From NCBI GenBank assembly GCA_001584585.1, contig LSYV01000002.1:3710999-3735554 (forward strand): a DNA stretch of 24,556 nucleotides, given 5' to 3'. This stretch comes from Gonium pectorale. Taxonomy: Eukaryota > Chlorophyta > Chlorophyceae > Chlamydomonadales > Volvocaceae. Under the pieces are notes generated by a model. It saw only the letters and a program-made list of their open reading frames with translations, had not been told where the DNA came from and searched no databases. The position numbers and the translations under genes are program-made. Positions 9,781-18,760 of this stretch are shown here, piece by piece. Positions within the stretch are counted from its first letter, which is position 1, and the number at the start of each line of letters is the position of its first letter.

Positions 9781-9910
9781 TGACATCAGCTTGCGGGAGC
9801 TGCCGGCCCTGCTGCCGCGGCTCACGCACGGGCTCACGCGCCTCCGGCTGGTCGGCAGCGCCGTCGGCGGCAGGCTGCGTGAGCAGGGCAAGGCGGCGGA
9901 TGGCGCCTAC
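9781..9910 (+). pseudogene. Second copy of the last F-box/LRR exon, stop codon lost
   Basis: This copies exon 7 of the upstream F-box/LRR gene from the codons DISLRELPALLPRL onward. Outside a 12-nt insertion (CACGGGCTCACG, adding HGLT) it differs at 7 of 117 positions by hand count. Five of the six sense-codon changes are synonymous (ATA/ATC, GCT/GCC, TTG/CTG, GTG/GTC, GCG/GCC) and one is Thr to Ser. The seventh change turns the stop TAG into TAC, so the frame reads on to about 10021. No upstream F-box or LRR exons were found beside it, and no acceptor in the right phase for exon 6 was found. It is either a truncated duplicate or the relic of a second gene. Confidence 0.7.
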
Positions 9911-9998
9911 CCAGTGACGGTCGGGCGTTGTTGGACGTGCTCAAGGCAGGTGCACGGCAGGTTAGGACGAGGAGCGTGGACACAGTCCTGGGTCGCTG

Positions 9999-10553
9999 CT
10001 ATTGTTGCTGTAGCTTTATAAATCGAATGTACAAATTAGATGCCTTGACGTTGGCGGACTGCACAAATGCATTACGCGCCACCTTGTCAAACTGCTGCGG
10101 CTTGTAGCGGTTGTAGGCATGCGCGCAGACCGACACAGCGTGCCTCGCGGCCAAGTGTACCCCCACATTTGCATTGTATTCAGGAGAAAGGAACACATGG
10201 ACAGGGGAAGCTACCTCTACGCACCCGAGCATGCGGCGCTCCCAGTAAGACGCGGGTACAAGGCATGGCGAGCAAGGGAGACGAGCAGACGGGCTCTCCC
10301 AGCTCGGGCCAGCGGCAAAGTTACCTGGTGCATTGTGAAGGTGAAAGCCCTGTGGGTGTTCTGGTCTATGTTGATTTACAGAGGTAACAGGCCATCGGTT
10401 GCCAGTGGTTACTAGGTCTGCGGGGACCCCGCCGAGCAACCCCGGCCCGCCGAGCAGCGGAATCTGGCGGCTCATGTATGCCTGCAGCTCTGCGGCAGTG
10501 AAACCCTGCAAGCCGCACCGCCATGCGCCGCGCCAGTAGCCGCGCAGCAGCAC
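9999..10553 (-). other. Coding-like minus-strand frame, possible gene or transposon remnant
   Basis: This is an open frame of 184 codons. It contains TAAELQAYMSRQIPLLGG near its start, and EYNANVGVHLAARHAVSVC and FDKVARNAFVQSANVKASN near its end. Composition is protein-like rather than Arg/Pro-rich. The last third corresponds to 6020-6170, where the same sequence is interrupted. A minus-strand TGTAA lies inside it (10380-10376), which argues against one intact exon. The family was not recognised. Confidence 0.3.
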
Positions 10554-10832
10554 AAGCGTACGTACTGCTCTGTCAAATGAGGGCTGCTTGCTTTCTCCGT
10601 GTTGCTAAAGCATATGACCCTTGACCCATGCATTTCACATGCGCCTAGAAGCGGATGCTGTGGGATGCTGCCCGCATGCGCCAGCTGTCCACCTACGTCG
10701 CAGGAGGACGCACCGCTGGTGCGGCTCAGGTGCATCACATTTGTTATGCGTTGTCACTGAAGCTTCACGCAGGCGCCTGGGCCCGCCCTGCCGGGCCCGG
10801 CAGAGGCCCAACGACCAACCACTTCGGTTGCA

Positions 10833-10840
10833 ATAAAAAG
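10833..10840 (+). promoter_or_regulatory. TATA-like element upstream of the NAP1-like gene
   Basis: ATAAAAAG lies about 165 nt before the NAP1-like start codon. A start site about 30 nt downstream would give a 5'UTR of roughly 130-140 nt, reasonable for a Chlamydomonas-type gene. This is inference from position and composition only. Confidence 0.3.
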
Positions 10841-11003
10841 CACAGAAGAGCAGGAGATAAGCTGTCAGTTCTATGAAACACCAGCAATTCAACGTGTACG
10901 CTCTTAAGGGCTCACATTGAGACACTGTCCTTGCTTTTGAAGCTGCTCGTCGCCATCGGAATTCGGAACCCTGAACTTTCGCCCGAGCCTCTTCGACAAC
11001 ATC

Positions 11004-14000
11004 ATGGGTTCTGACATGCCTGACATTGACAGCGCGGTCATTTGTGGTTAGTTTCCCGTCCGTTTGGTCCGTCTGGGCAGTTGCGGTTGCATGATGCGCT
11101 GACTAGGCCCGCCTAAACCTTATCGCCAGAACACATGTTGCGGTCATCACACCGTTCACACGTAGCTATCCCGCGCTCTTTCGGGCTGTGTCCGGCTGCC
11201 TCACCGGCCCTTACACTCCACCCACCCCTCGCCTACCCTTTCCGTTGCCCCCCCGCAGACAATGGCTCTGGCGTGGTCAAGGCAGGATTCAGCGGGGAGG
11301 ACGCGCCGCGCGTTATGTTTGCCAGCGTCGTCGGGCGACCAAGACACAACATGGCCATGGTGAGAGCCGGAATACAAAAGACCGCAAATCAAGCCGGGAC
11401 CAACACGGACCAACCCGGATGTTGGACACGCCAGAACCACATTCGGGCCGTCCATCCCTGCAGCCGCCTTGCTTGATACTGCTGCCTGCATAGAACGCCG
11501 CACGCTAACACACGCTCGCCTCGTATGTACACACCTGCTGCGGGCCGCCTCTTCTCACATATACATCACCTTACGCATCTTGTTCGCATCCCTTGCACAC
11601 ACACATACACACATACACACACCCCTTGGGTCGTGCGCTAAAAGGGGCGGGTGGGTCACGGGCTGCCTGCTAGGATGCCTTTGCCAGCTACCTTTTAGAA
11701 CCTGTCTTCTGCATTCCGTCACGCATTCGTAACACACACCCCTGCTCGCAAGGATGCTCACTTGATTGGTTGCGGCCGCCGTTTGCGGCGTCTGCCCTAT
11801 GCCGCGGAGATGCAGCCGTTCGCCCCTTGCGCAAGACGCCCAGCAGCGGCCTCCCGCTATCTCCCGCCTCGCTCCAGGTGGGCATGGCGTCCAAGGACCT
11901 GTACGTCGGCGACGAGGCGCAGGCCAAGCGCGGCGTGCTGAGCCTGAGCCACCCCGTCGAGCACGGCATCGTAACCAACTGGGACGACATGGAGGCCATC
12001 TGGCGGCACACCTTTGACAACCAGCTGCGGATCGACACCAGCGAGCGGCCCGTCATGCTGACCGAGGCGCCCAGGAACCCCAAAGCAAACAGGTGCGGAC
12101 GAGGCGACGGAGACAAGGGCGGCGGAGGGTGGCGATGTTTTGCGAGGCCTGGGGACGTTAGGCGCGCCGCATTCCCTTTCCGCGACGCTGTGGCGTCCCG
12201 AGGCTGCGGATCAGCGCCAGCGAGGCACAAAACGGCACAGCGTGTTCCCCTCTTCTCCTCCTGCACCTCCTCCGCATGCTCCTCCGCATGCTCCTCCGTC
12301 ACGCCCCAAACACTTTCCTCCTCTCTTCTCCGGCCTTGGCTCGCCCCGTGCTCCGCCCGCCGCCAGGGAGCGCGCCACGGAGCTCATGTTCGAGACGTTC
12401 CAGGCGCCCGCCCTGTACGTGGCCATCCAGGCGGTGCTGTCGCTGTACGCCTCGGGCCGGACCACCGGCGTGGTGCTGGACATCGGCGACGGGGTCTCGC
12501 ACGCAGTGCCCGTCTACGAGGGTGAGTGCTGCGTGCGCGGCTGGCTTGGGTGGGTGGGNNNNNNNNNNNNNNNNNNNNNNNNNNNNNNNNNNNNNNNNNN
12601 NNNNNNNNNNNNNNNNNNNNNNNNNNNNNNNNNNNNNNNNNNNNNNNNNNNNNNNNNNNNNNNNNNNNNNNNNNNNNNNNNNNNNNNNNNNNNNNNNNNN
12701 NNNNNNNNNNNNNNNNNNNNNNNNNNNNNNNNNNNNNNNNNNNNNNNNNNNNNNNNNNNNNNNNNNNNNNNNNNNNNNNNNNNNNNNNNNNNNNNNNNNN
12801 NNNNNNNNNNNNNNNNNNNNNNNNNNNNNNNNNNNNNNNNNNNNNNNNNNNNNNNNNNNNNNNNNNNNNNNNNNNNNNNNNNNNNNNNNNNNNNNNNNNN
12901 NNNNNNNNNNNNNNNNNNNNNNNNNNNNNNNNNNNNNNNNNNNNNNNNNNNNNNNNNNNNNNNNNNNNNNNNNNNNNNNNNNNNNNNNNNNNNNNNNNNN
13001 NNNNNNNNNNNNNNNNNNNNNNNNNNNNNNNNNNNNNNNNNNNNNNNNNNNNNNNNNNNNNNNNNNNNNNNNNNNNNNNNNNNNNNNNNNNNNNNNNNNN
13101 NNNNNNNNNNNNNNNNNNNNNNNNNNNNNNNNNNNNNNNNNNNNNNNNNNNNNNNNNNNNNNNNNNNNNNNNNNNNNNNNNNNNNNNNNNNNNNNNNNNN
13201 NNNNNNNNNNNNNNNNNNNNNNNNNNNNNNNNNNNNNNNNNNNNNNNNNNNNNNNNNNNNNNNNNNNNNNNNNNNNNCAGCTCAAAAGACAACGTAACGT
13301 GTGGCCTTTGTACTCGTCTTCCGTTATCTTTGGACGGGAGAGTGGGCCCAGCTGCCGTGGGGCCGGTGGGTGGCCGCCGGGGGAGGGATGCAGCTACCGG
13401 TAGTTGCCGCATGCGGCCACCGGATGTGTACCCCGGTCGAACCTCACCCGCGGCCCCACAGCCGGGACCCCCCACCCCATACGCTGTCGCTCATGCGTCA
13501 TGGCACCTACCCTCTGCAAGCCACTCAACCACGGTCACCCACAGTCATGTGAGCTCGTGCCGGCACAGGGCACACGGCGTGAACTGCCCGCCTCACTGAC
13601 CACCACACCCGCTCCCTGGCCCGCCTCGGCGGCAGGCTTCTCGATGCCCCACGCCGTCCGGCGGCTGGACGTGGCGGGCCGCGACGTGACGCAGTACCTG
13701 TCCCGCCTGCTGACGGAGGCGGGCGTCAAGCTGACCAACAGCGCAGAGCTGGAGATCGTGCGGGATGTCAAGGTGGGGCGCGAGCGGCCGGGGTCGGGCT
13801 GGGACCCGAGGGGTAGGGCGAGGTGTTGCGGGGCCCGGAGTGGCCCTGTCAGGCAACGGCGGGGAGCCGACATGCGCGTGACGTTAGCCCGCGCAAACGG
13901 TTGGGGCCTTGCTTGCAGGGATCCTGTAGACGCCGGAAGAGCGGACTTGGCGGTCTGGTCTCCTCCTGGTACCGGCAGCCACTCGTCTGCTGCCTCTTCC

Positions 14001-15168
14001 GCCACTTGATGCCGCGGCCTCGGCCTCATCGCGCTCCTCACCCCACCCGCCCCGCAGGAGAAGCTGGGCTTCGTGGCGCTGGACTTTGCGGCGGAGCTGG
14101 GGTCCGCCCGCTCCAGCTCGCTGCTGCACAAGGAGTACACGCTGCCGGACGGCAACTGCATCTCCATCGGGGAGGAGCGCTTCAGGTGTGGCTGATTTGC
14201 ACGTTGGCGTGACGGGTGCTCCTATCGAGTGCCCTATCGGGCTCTCCAAGCCCTATCGGGTGCAACCGCCCGGTCGGCGTGCAAGCGCACATTGCGCACA
14301 CTTTGCCTCACCAACCCGGGACCGCACATTCCCGCCCTCGCTGCTTCTATCTCCCAACCCCTATCCGCCTCAACCCCCTCAAACCTCATCTATCTCGGCG
14401 CCGCTTTCTGCCTCCGTCCACGCATCCCCACGCACCCAGGCACGACCGGAAACGAAATAGGCCCATGACCCGCCCCCGCCTGTCCGGCCCCGCGCGCCCA
14501 CACGCACGCAGGTGCGCCGAGGTGCTGTTCGACCCGAGGCCGCTGGGCCACGAGAGCGGCGGCGGCATCGCCAACCTGCTGATGGACTCGGTGCTGGCGT
14601 GCGACATCGACGTGCGGCGGGAGCTGCTGCACAACGTGGTCCTGTCGGGCGGGACCACCATGCTGCAGGGCATCGCGGCCAGGTGCGGGAAGGGAAGGGA
14701 AGGGGCGGAGGGGCAGCGGGGCGCGGGGGGCATCTCGCGTGGAATCAGGGGGACGGCGGACGGGCGGGGCGGCAGGCGGGCAGGGACTCTAGAAGATGCC
14801 TGGCGTATGGGGACTGCTGGGTAAGCTGTAACCCGCAACCTGCTAGGGGGGCTGCATTGGGAAGGCGCAGCGGATCTCACCGCGTGCGGAAAAGGGCTAC
14901 GTGCCGTGATCTTTGCATTGCCGAGGGAGCCCCACGTCCCTAAAACCCCTATCCTCCCCCGGCCCCGGCGCGCAGGCTGACCAAGGAGCTGACGGCCGCG
15001 GCCCCGCCCGCCTGCCCCGTCCGCGTGGTGGCGCCGCCCGAGCGCAAGTTCCTGGTTTGGATCGGCGGCAGCGTGCTGGCCTCGCTCGCCACATTCGCCA
15101 ACCAGTGGATCACGCGGGAAGAGTACGACGAGTACGGGCCCACCGTCGTACACCGCAAGTGCTTCTGA
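11004..15168 (+). CDS. NAP1: Divergent actin, NAP1-like (380 aa, eight exons)
   Basis: The exons are 11004-11046, 11259-11359, 11878-12092, 12367-12521, 13636-13772, 14058-14185, 14512-14682 and 14976-15168 (stop TGA); all junctions are in frame. The product is co-linear with actin along its length. It has the phosphate loop [11 protein letters not shown]-loop region [103 protein letters not shown] and the C-terminus HRKCF. Many positions invariant in conventional actin differ, which fits the volvocalean novel actin-like protein rather than the conventional gene (IDA5). In Chlamydomonas, NAP1 forms filaments that substitute for conventional actin and is induced when that actin is lost or drugged. 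One residue is inserted near the hydrophobic plug (ESGGGIAN). The start is the first ATG, nine residues after which SAVICDNGSG begins. Intron 4 contains an assembly gap, but the flanking exons join cleanly. Confidence 0.93.
11591..11622. repeat. CA dinucleotide microsatellite
   Basis: An (AC)n run broken by AT steps lies in intron 2 of the NAP1-like gene. It is a simple repeat. Confidence 0.8.
12559..13277. other. Assembly gap (719 N)
   Basis: The run of unknown bases lies wholly inside intron 4 of the NAP1-like gene, between the donor at 12522 and the acceptor before 13636. Translations through it are meaningless. The true gap length is unknown. Confidence 0.98.
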
Positions 15169-15543
15169 TGAGCCTGGTGCGTGCTGCTGGCCTGCTGCCT
15201 GGCCGGTTGGTTACGGTTGCTCGGGCGGGCAGCTGGGCGGTCGTCGTGCGCCGTGGCGAATCGCAGCGGGCGAGATTCGGTGCGGGGGCAGGCGGCGTGA
15301 GAGGGATTGGCAGTGGGGTTGGGACCTGTTGGGAGGAGAGGCCAGGAGCCTTGCGCTGTTGCCCACTTGAAGGGGACAGACGGCGCGTCCGTTGAGCGGC
15401 GGGCCCACTTGGGAATTGCGATCGCCGGGTGGCTGTGGGGGGGCATGGTTGGTGCCTCTTGAGCTGCTTCGAGCACCTGACGTCCCGTGTATGAGGTCTG
15501 TAGGTAGGCAGCTGCAGCGGCGGCCGGGACCTTCTGACACGGC

Positions 15544-15610
15544 AGTAGTGGTTGTAGTGGTTGTGGTGGTTGTGGTGGTTGTGGTGGCTGTGGTGGTTGT
15601 GGTGGTTGTA
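15544..15610. repeat. GTGGTTGTG short-period tandem repeat
   Basis: About seven 9-nt units of GTGGTTGTG with a few substitutions lie in the 3'UTR of the NAP1-like gene, 376 nt after the stop codon. The RNA would be a G/U-rich tract. Confidence 0.85.
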
Positions 15611-16202
15611 CGGTGCTTGTGTACTCGCTGCTCCGAGGCGATGCGATGGGGGGCTGAGCACCATCCACCGATGGTGCGGCCTGCAGGGGGGGCGCACCGG
15701 TGGGGGGAGAATGGAATTTTAGTATGAACTCAACTGCTCCAAACGGCTCCTGCCGGCACCGACTGGCACCGCTGCTGGCGATGACGAGGGATGACGGAGC
15801 CGCACTGCCCGGTTTGCGTGACCTTGTGGGGGCCCGTGCATCCTTAGTTCTGCAGTATGCACATACCGTCATGGCGTCAATTTAGAGTGAGTGAATGGGC
15901 ACAGCGACATGTGCCAAGCCGCGGAGCCTACAGCTGCTTTGTCAGTGTGCGTAAGCTGGTTGGCCGGTCTTTTGGGGGGCGGGACGAACGTCACATGTCT
16001 TGCTCTGTACCCGCCCGCCCTATTTGAAACGTCCTGCCTTCGGGCGTGTATGGCCGTAGAGGCGGGCTCCCTCTTTCTGTGCAGGTTTCTGGCAGAGGGT
16101 TTGGCCGCACAGCCAGGCGCTTGCTTGTGAGTGCTCAGTTACAGTTTCCTTCTTGCAGTGACAAGGCAAGGAGGAAGGGAAAAGGCCGCACGCCGGTGCG
16201 TA

Positions 16203-16207
16203 TGTAA
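16203..16207 (+). terminator. Polyadenylation signal TGTAA, NAP1-like gene
   Basis: This is the first TGTAA noticed after the NAP1-like stop codon, giving a 3'UTR of about 1.05 kb. A second TGTAA follows at 16348-16352. TGTAA is the standard signal in Chlamydomonas-type algae. Confidence 0.5.
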
Positions 16208-16352
16208 TGGCGTGGGTGTCACTCGTGGCGCCTGGTGCCTTTCACTCGCCGTATCAGTCCCTTATACGAATTCCCGCGTGGTATTGCCCGCACGAATGCG
16301 TGGCCGTGGCAGTTATTGTGCGCAGCTCCCAGCACTCGGAGAGGGCCTGTAA

Positions 16353-18287
16353 CTGACACGCACCGATCATCCCATGTCAAACTTGATTGTCGAGGCCTGG
16401 CAACGCACGGCTGGCAACGTTCGGTCCCCCCATTGCAACTGCAGCACACAGCCGTACACTGGTGATTCCGGTACGCACCCGTACAGGCGCCGGACGCCTC
16501 GCTGCACTCAACCCTGGCGGAAGCAAGCACTTCAAGCGGAGCTAACGCTGGGCATACGGGCCGCGCATGGCAGCTGGTCACTTGGGCACTTGGGCACTTG
16601 CGCGCTGTAGCCGTTGAAGTGCCGTTGAAGTGCCGCAGGGGTGGGGGGAAACCGCCCACTGCAAACTAACGTAGGTTGGGTGCAGCGAAGCCCGGCCTCC
16701 ACCCACCCGAGCCGCCCCGCGACATGGCTCGAGTGGGTGGCATGTGCAACGGTCTGTGGAGCCGCGCACGAATCAGCGCGCACACGTACGCGTGGAGGAC
16801 ACTAGCTATGACCACAGCAACGAACGATACATGTAGAATTCTTGACGTGGTTACTGTTTGCGTCCGTTAAACGCGCTTTTGGCGACAGCGGCAATGGCAC
16901 ATGCGCAGCCAGCAACGCAGGTGAGGGGTTCGAGGGTGAGCCGCACCCCGCACCCACCCCACCCAACACCAAGCGGCCATTGAGGAGCATGCAAGTTGAG
17001 ATGACCCGTGGGTCGGTGGTCGGGGTCGGGGTTGGGTACACTTATCACTGAAGGGCGCCAAGAACAGCCGGTAGCTCACGACAGCCATGGGCCCATGGCG
17101 CAATTGACGGCAGCAGCCAGCGGGCCCCAGGACCTGGCAGGGCGTGGCTGTCCCCGGTCCTCCTAGCCCGGCCCCTGCGTCCCCTTAGACCGACCAGGCC
17201 ACATCCGGGAAGCCTCCCACTACAACCGCTGCGCCGGCGCCTCCGAACCTCACGCTCTGCCGTCCACTCATGGGCGTCTGGGAACAGGCCAGCCAGGCAG
17301 CACTGCGACTGTGTGACCGACGACAGCTCGGGATGACCCCAACCCCCGCAATTGCCGCAATTGCTGCAGCGCCGCCTTTGGGCCTTCACCGCACGCATGT
17401 ATGTCAGTATGAGGGCCACACGATGCCACACCACTGCGTCCACCCAGCAAGCGCCCATTGCCGCGGTGCCGCCTGCCGCGTAACAGCCAAGCCAAGCCGG
17501 CCCGACCTCGTGCCGCCTGGCCCAAGTGCCCGTCCCCACCCCAATATAAATACGCAGCCCTGCAGGCTCCAGGCCGAGTGGCCGACGCTTCGCAGACGAT
17601 AGACGCAGGCGCTCCATGCTTCCAAGCGGCGAAGGCCCGCATGCGTGCAAGGGGCAGGGCCTCCTGTGGAGCTGGCGAGCCAGGAGGCGTGGTGCTGTCC
17701 GGGCATTGCTGCATTTACCAGGCCCGGCGGCGGTACTGGGCATCGTGCGTGCGGAACCTGTAGATGGCAGTGCTTAGCTGTGGCGCGCGCGCTGCGACCT
17801 TTGCAGGGCTATTGCTGACTACACTGCACGCGTGTGCTGTACTGCATGCGCAGAAGAGGAGGGAGCATGGGCTTTTGAGGGCGTTACAGGTCAGGCATGA
17901 CTCAGTTCCCATGCGCTCCAAGCATCTTTGATAATGCTGTTGTGTTGTGGTACAGTGGTGGTAGGGCAATCGTCTGCATTGGAGCTGTGACGCGTGCAGT
18001 ACGATGCTAGCAACATGTTACACACGCCCGTACGTCTTGCGTACGACAGCAACGGAGAGGTGCACCGCATCCGCACCAATATGAGTGCGCGGCCTAATTG
18101 TTGGTTGGCTCTAGCCGCAGGAAGAACGAAACGCAGTCAATGTGCAGTAGCACGCTATACATGGCTGTAGCGGTGGCGGATCACGGTCGGCCAAACTCTT
18201 AATGTTCTCATGCGAGCGGCAAAGTACGGAGCGGACCTCCCTGGGGCGGTTGCGCGCCCCAGTGCTATTTTCTCTCAACTGCCTATG
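16353..18287. other. Convergent intergenic region with repeats, no gene
   Basis: This lies between the 3' ends of the NAP1-like and DUF506 genes. It contains small tandem duplications (CACTTGGG at 16577-16600 and CGTTGAAGTGC at 16611-16632), a 15-bp-arm inverted repeat at 16699-16740, and minus-strand TGTAA motifs near 17884 and 18018. A long minus-strand frame at 17743-17045 is Arg/Gly/Cys-rich and shows no domain. Confidence 0.5.
16699..16740. repeat. Inverted repeat, 15-bp arms
   Basis: CCACCCACCCGAGCC (16699-16713) pairs with 16726-16740 at 14 of 15 positions around a 12-nt loop, giving a compact stem-loop. Confidence 0.7.
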
Positions 18288-18292
18288 TTACA
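18288..18292 (-). terminator. Polyadenylation signal TGTAA, DUF506 gene
   Basis: TTACA on the plus strand is TGTAA for the minus-strand DUF506 gene, 469 nt beyond its stop codon. It is the nearest such motif seen. Confidence 0.5.
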
Positions 18293-18434
18293 AACGCTAC
18301 GGAACAACTCGGCGAACAGCCTACACACTACACATGAATACCAACATACCAACACTTCCTCGACGCGCGTACCGGTCTAATGCGGTGCCGGTCGTCAGGA
18401 GACGATTATCCCAAACCATCCCTTCTCGGCTCGT

Positions 18435-18482
18435 CTGTTCCTCTGTAACAGAGGCATGGTGTTCCTCTGTAACAGAGGCATG
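18435..18482. repeat. Two 24-bp tandem units, each a palindrome around TAA
   Basis: TGTTCCTCTGTAACAGAGGC recurs with a 24-nt period. Each unit contains the perfect stem CCTCTG-TAA-CAGAGG (18440-18454 and 18464-18478). It lies in the probable 3'UTR of the DUF506 gene. Confidence 0.9.
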
Positions 18483-18760
18483 AAATGCGCTGAACTGGAT
18501 GATGCGTAACCAAACGATGCCCCCCCCCACACACATAGAAAACTCTCACCGAATCCACCCCTCCACTTCTACCTCTTCAACGAGGCTGCGCTCCCCTACC
18601 TCATCTGCCTTCATCCAACGACGACAAGATCCTGTGCCTCCCACAAGCACACTCCCCCGCGAGCCGGCAAATCCATCGCCTCCATCGCCACCTCACACAC
18701 TCCCGCACGCCCCGTGCGGCAAGCCAGCCGGCTACCGGGCTCAACAGGCCACAGCTGGCC

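Noticed and set aside
12140..13599. Long frames running through the N block on both strands
   Set aside because: They are open only because unknown bases cannot encode stops; real sequence here is NAP1 exon 4 and intron 4.
14386..15872. Long minus-strand frames opposite the last NAP1 exons
   Set aside because: Antisense shadows of actin coding sequence and of the GTGGTT repeat (giving a Pro-Gln-Pro array); no independent support.
16918..16945. GGTTCGAGGG resembling a tRNA T-arm
   Set aside because: No matching D-arm, anticodon stem or acceptor stem at the right distances.
17045..17743. 232-codon minus-strand frame with CSNCGNCGGWGH, resembling a zinc-binding motif
   Set aside because: The Cys run comes from a short AATTGC repeat; the rest is Arg/Gly-rich with no domain and no splice partners.
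17941..18010. Possible tRNA-like segment around GTGGTAGGGCAATCG
   Set aside because: No T-arm consensus or closing acceptor stem could be found.
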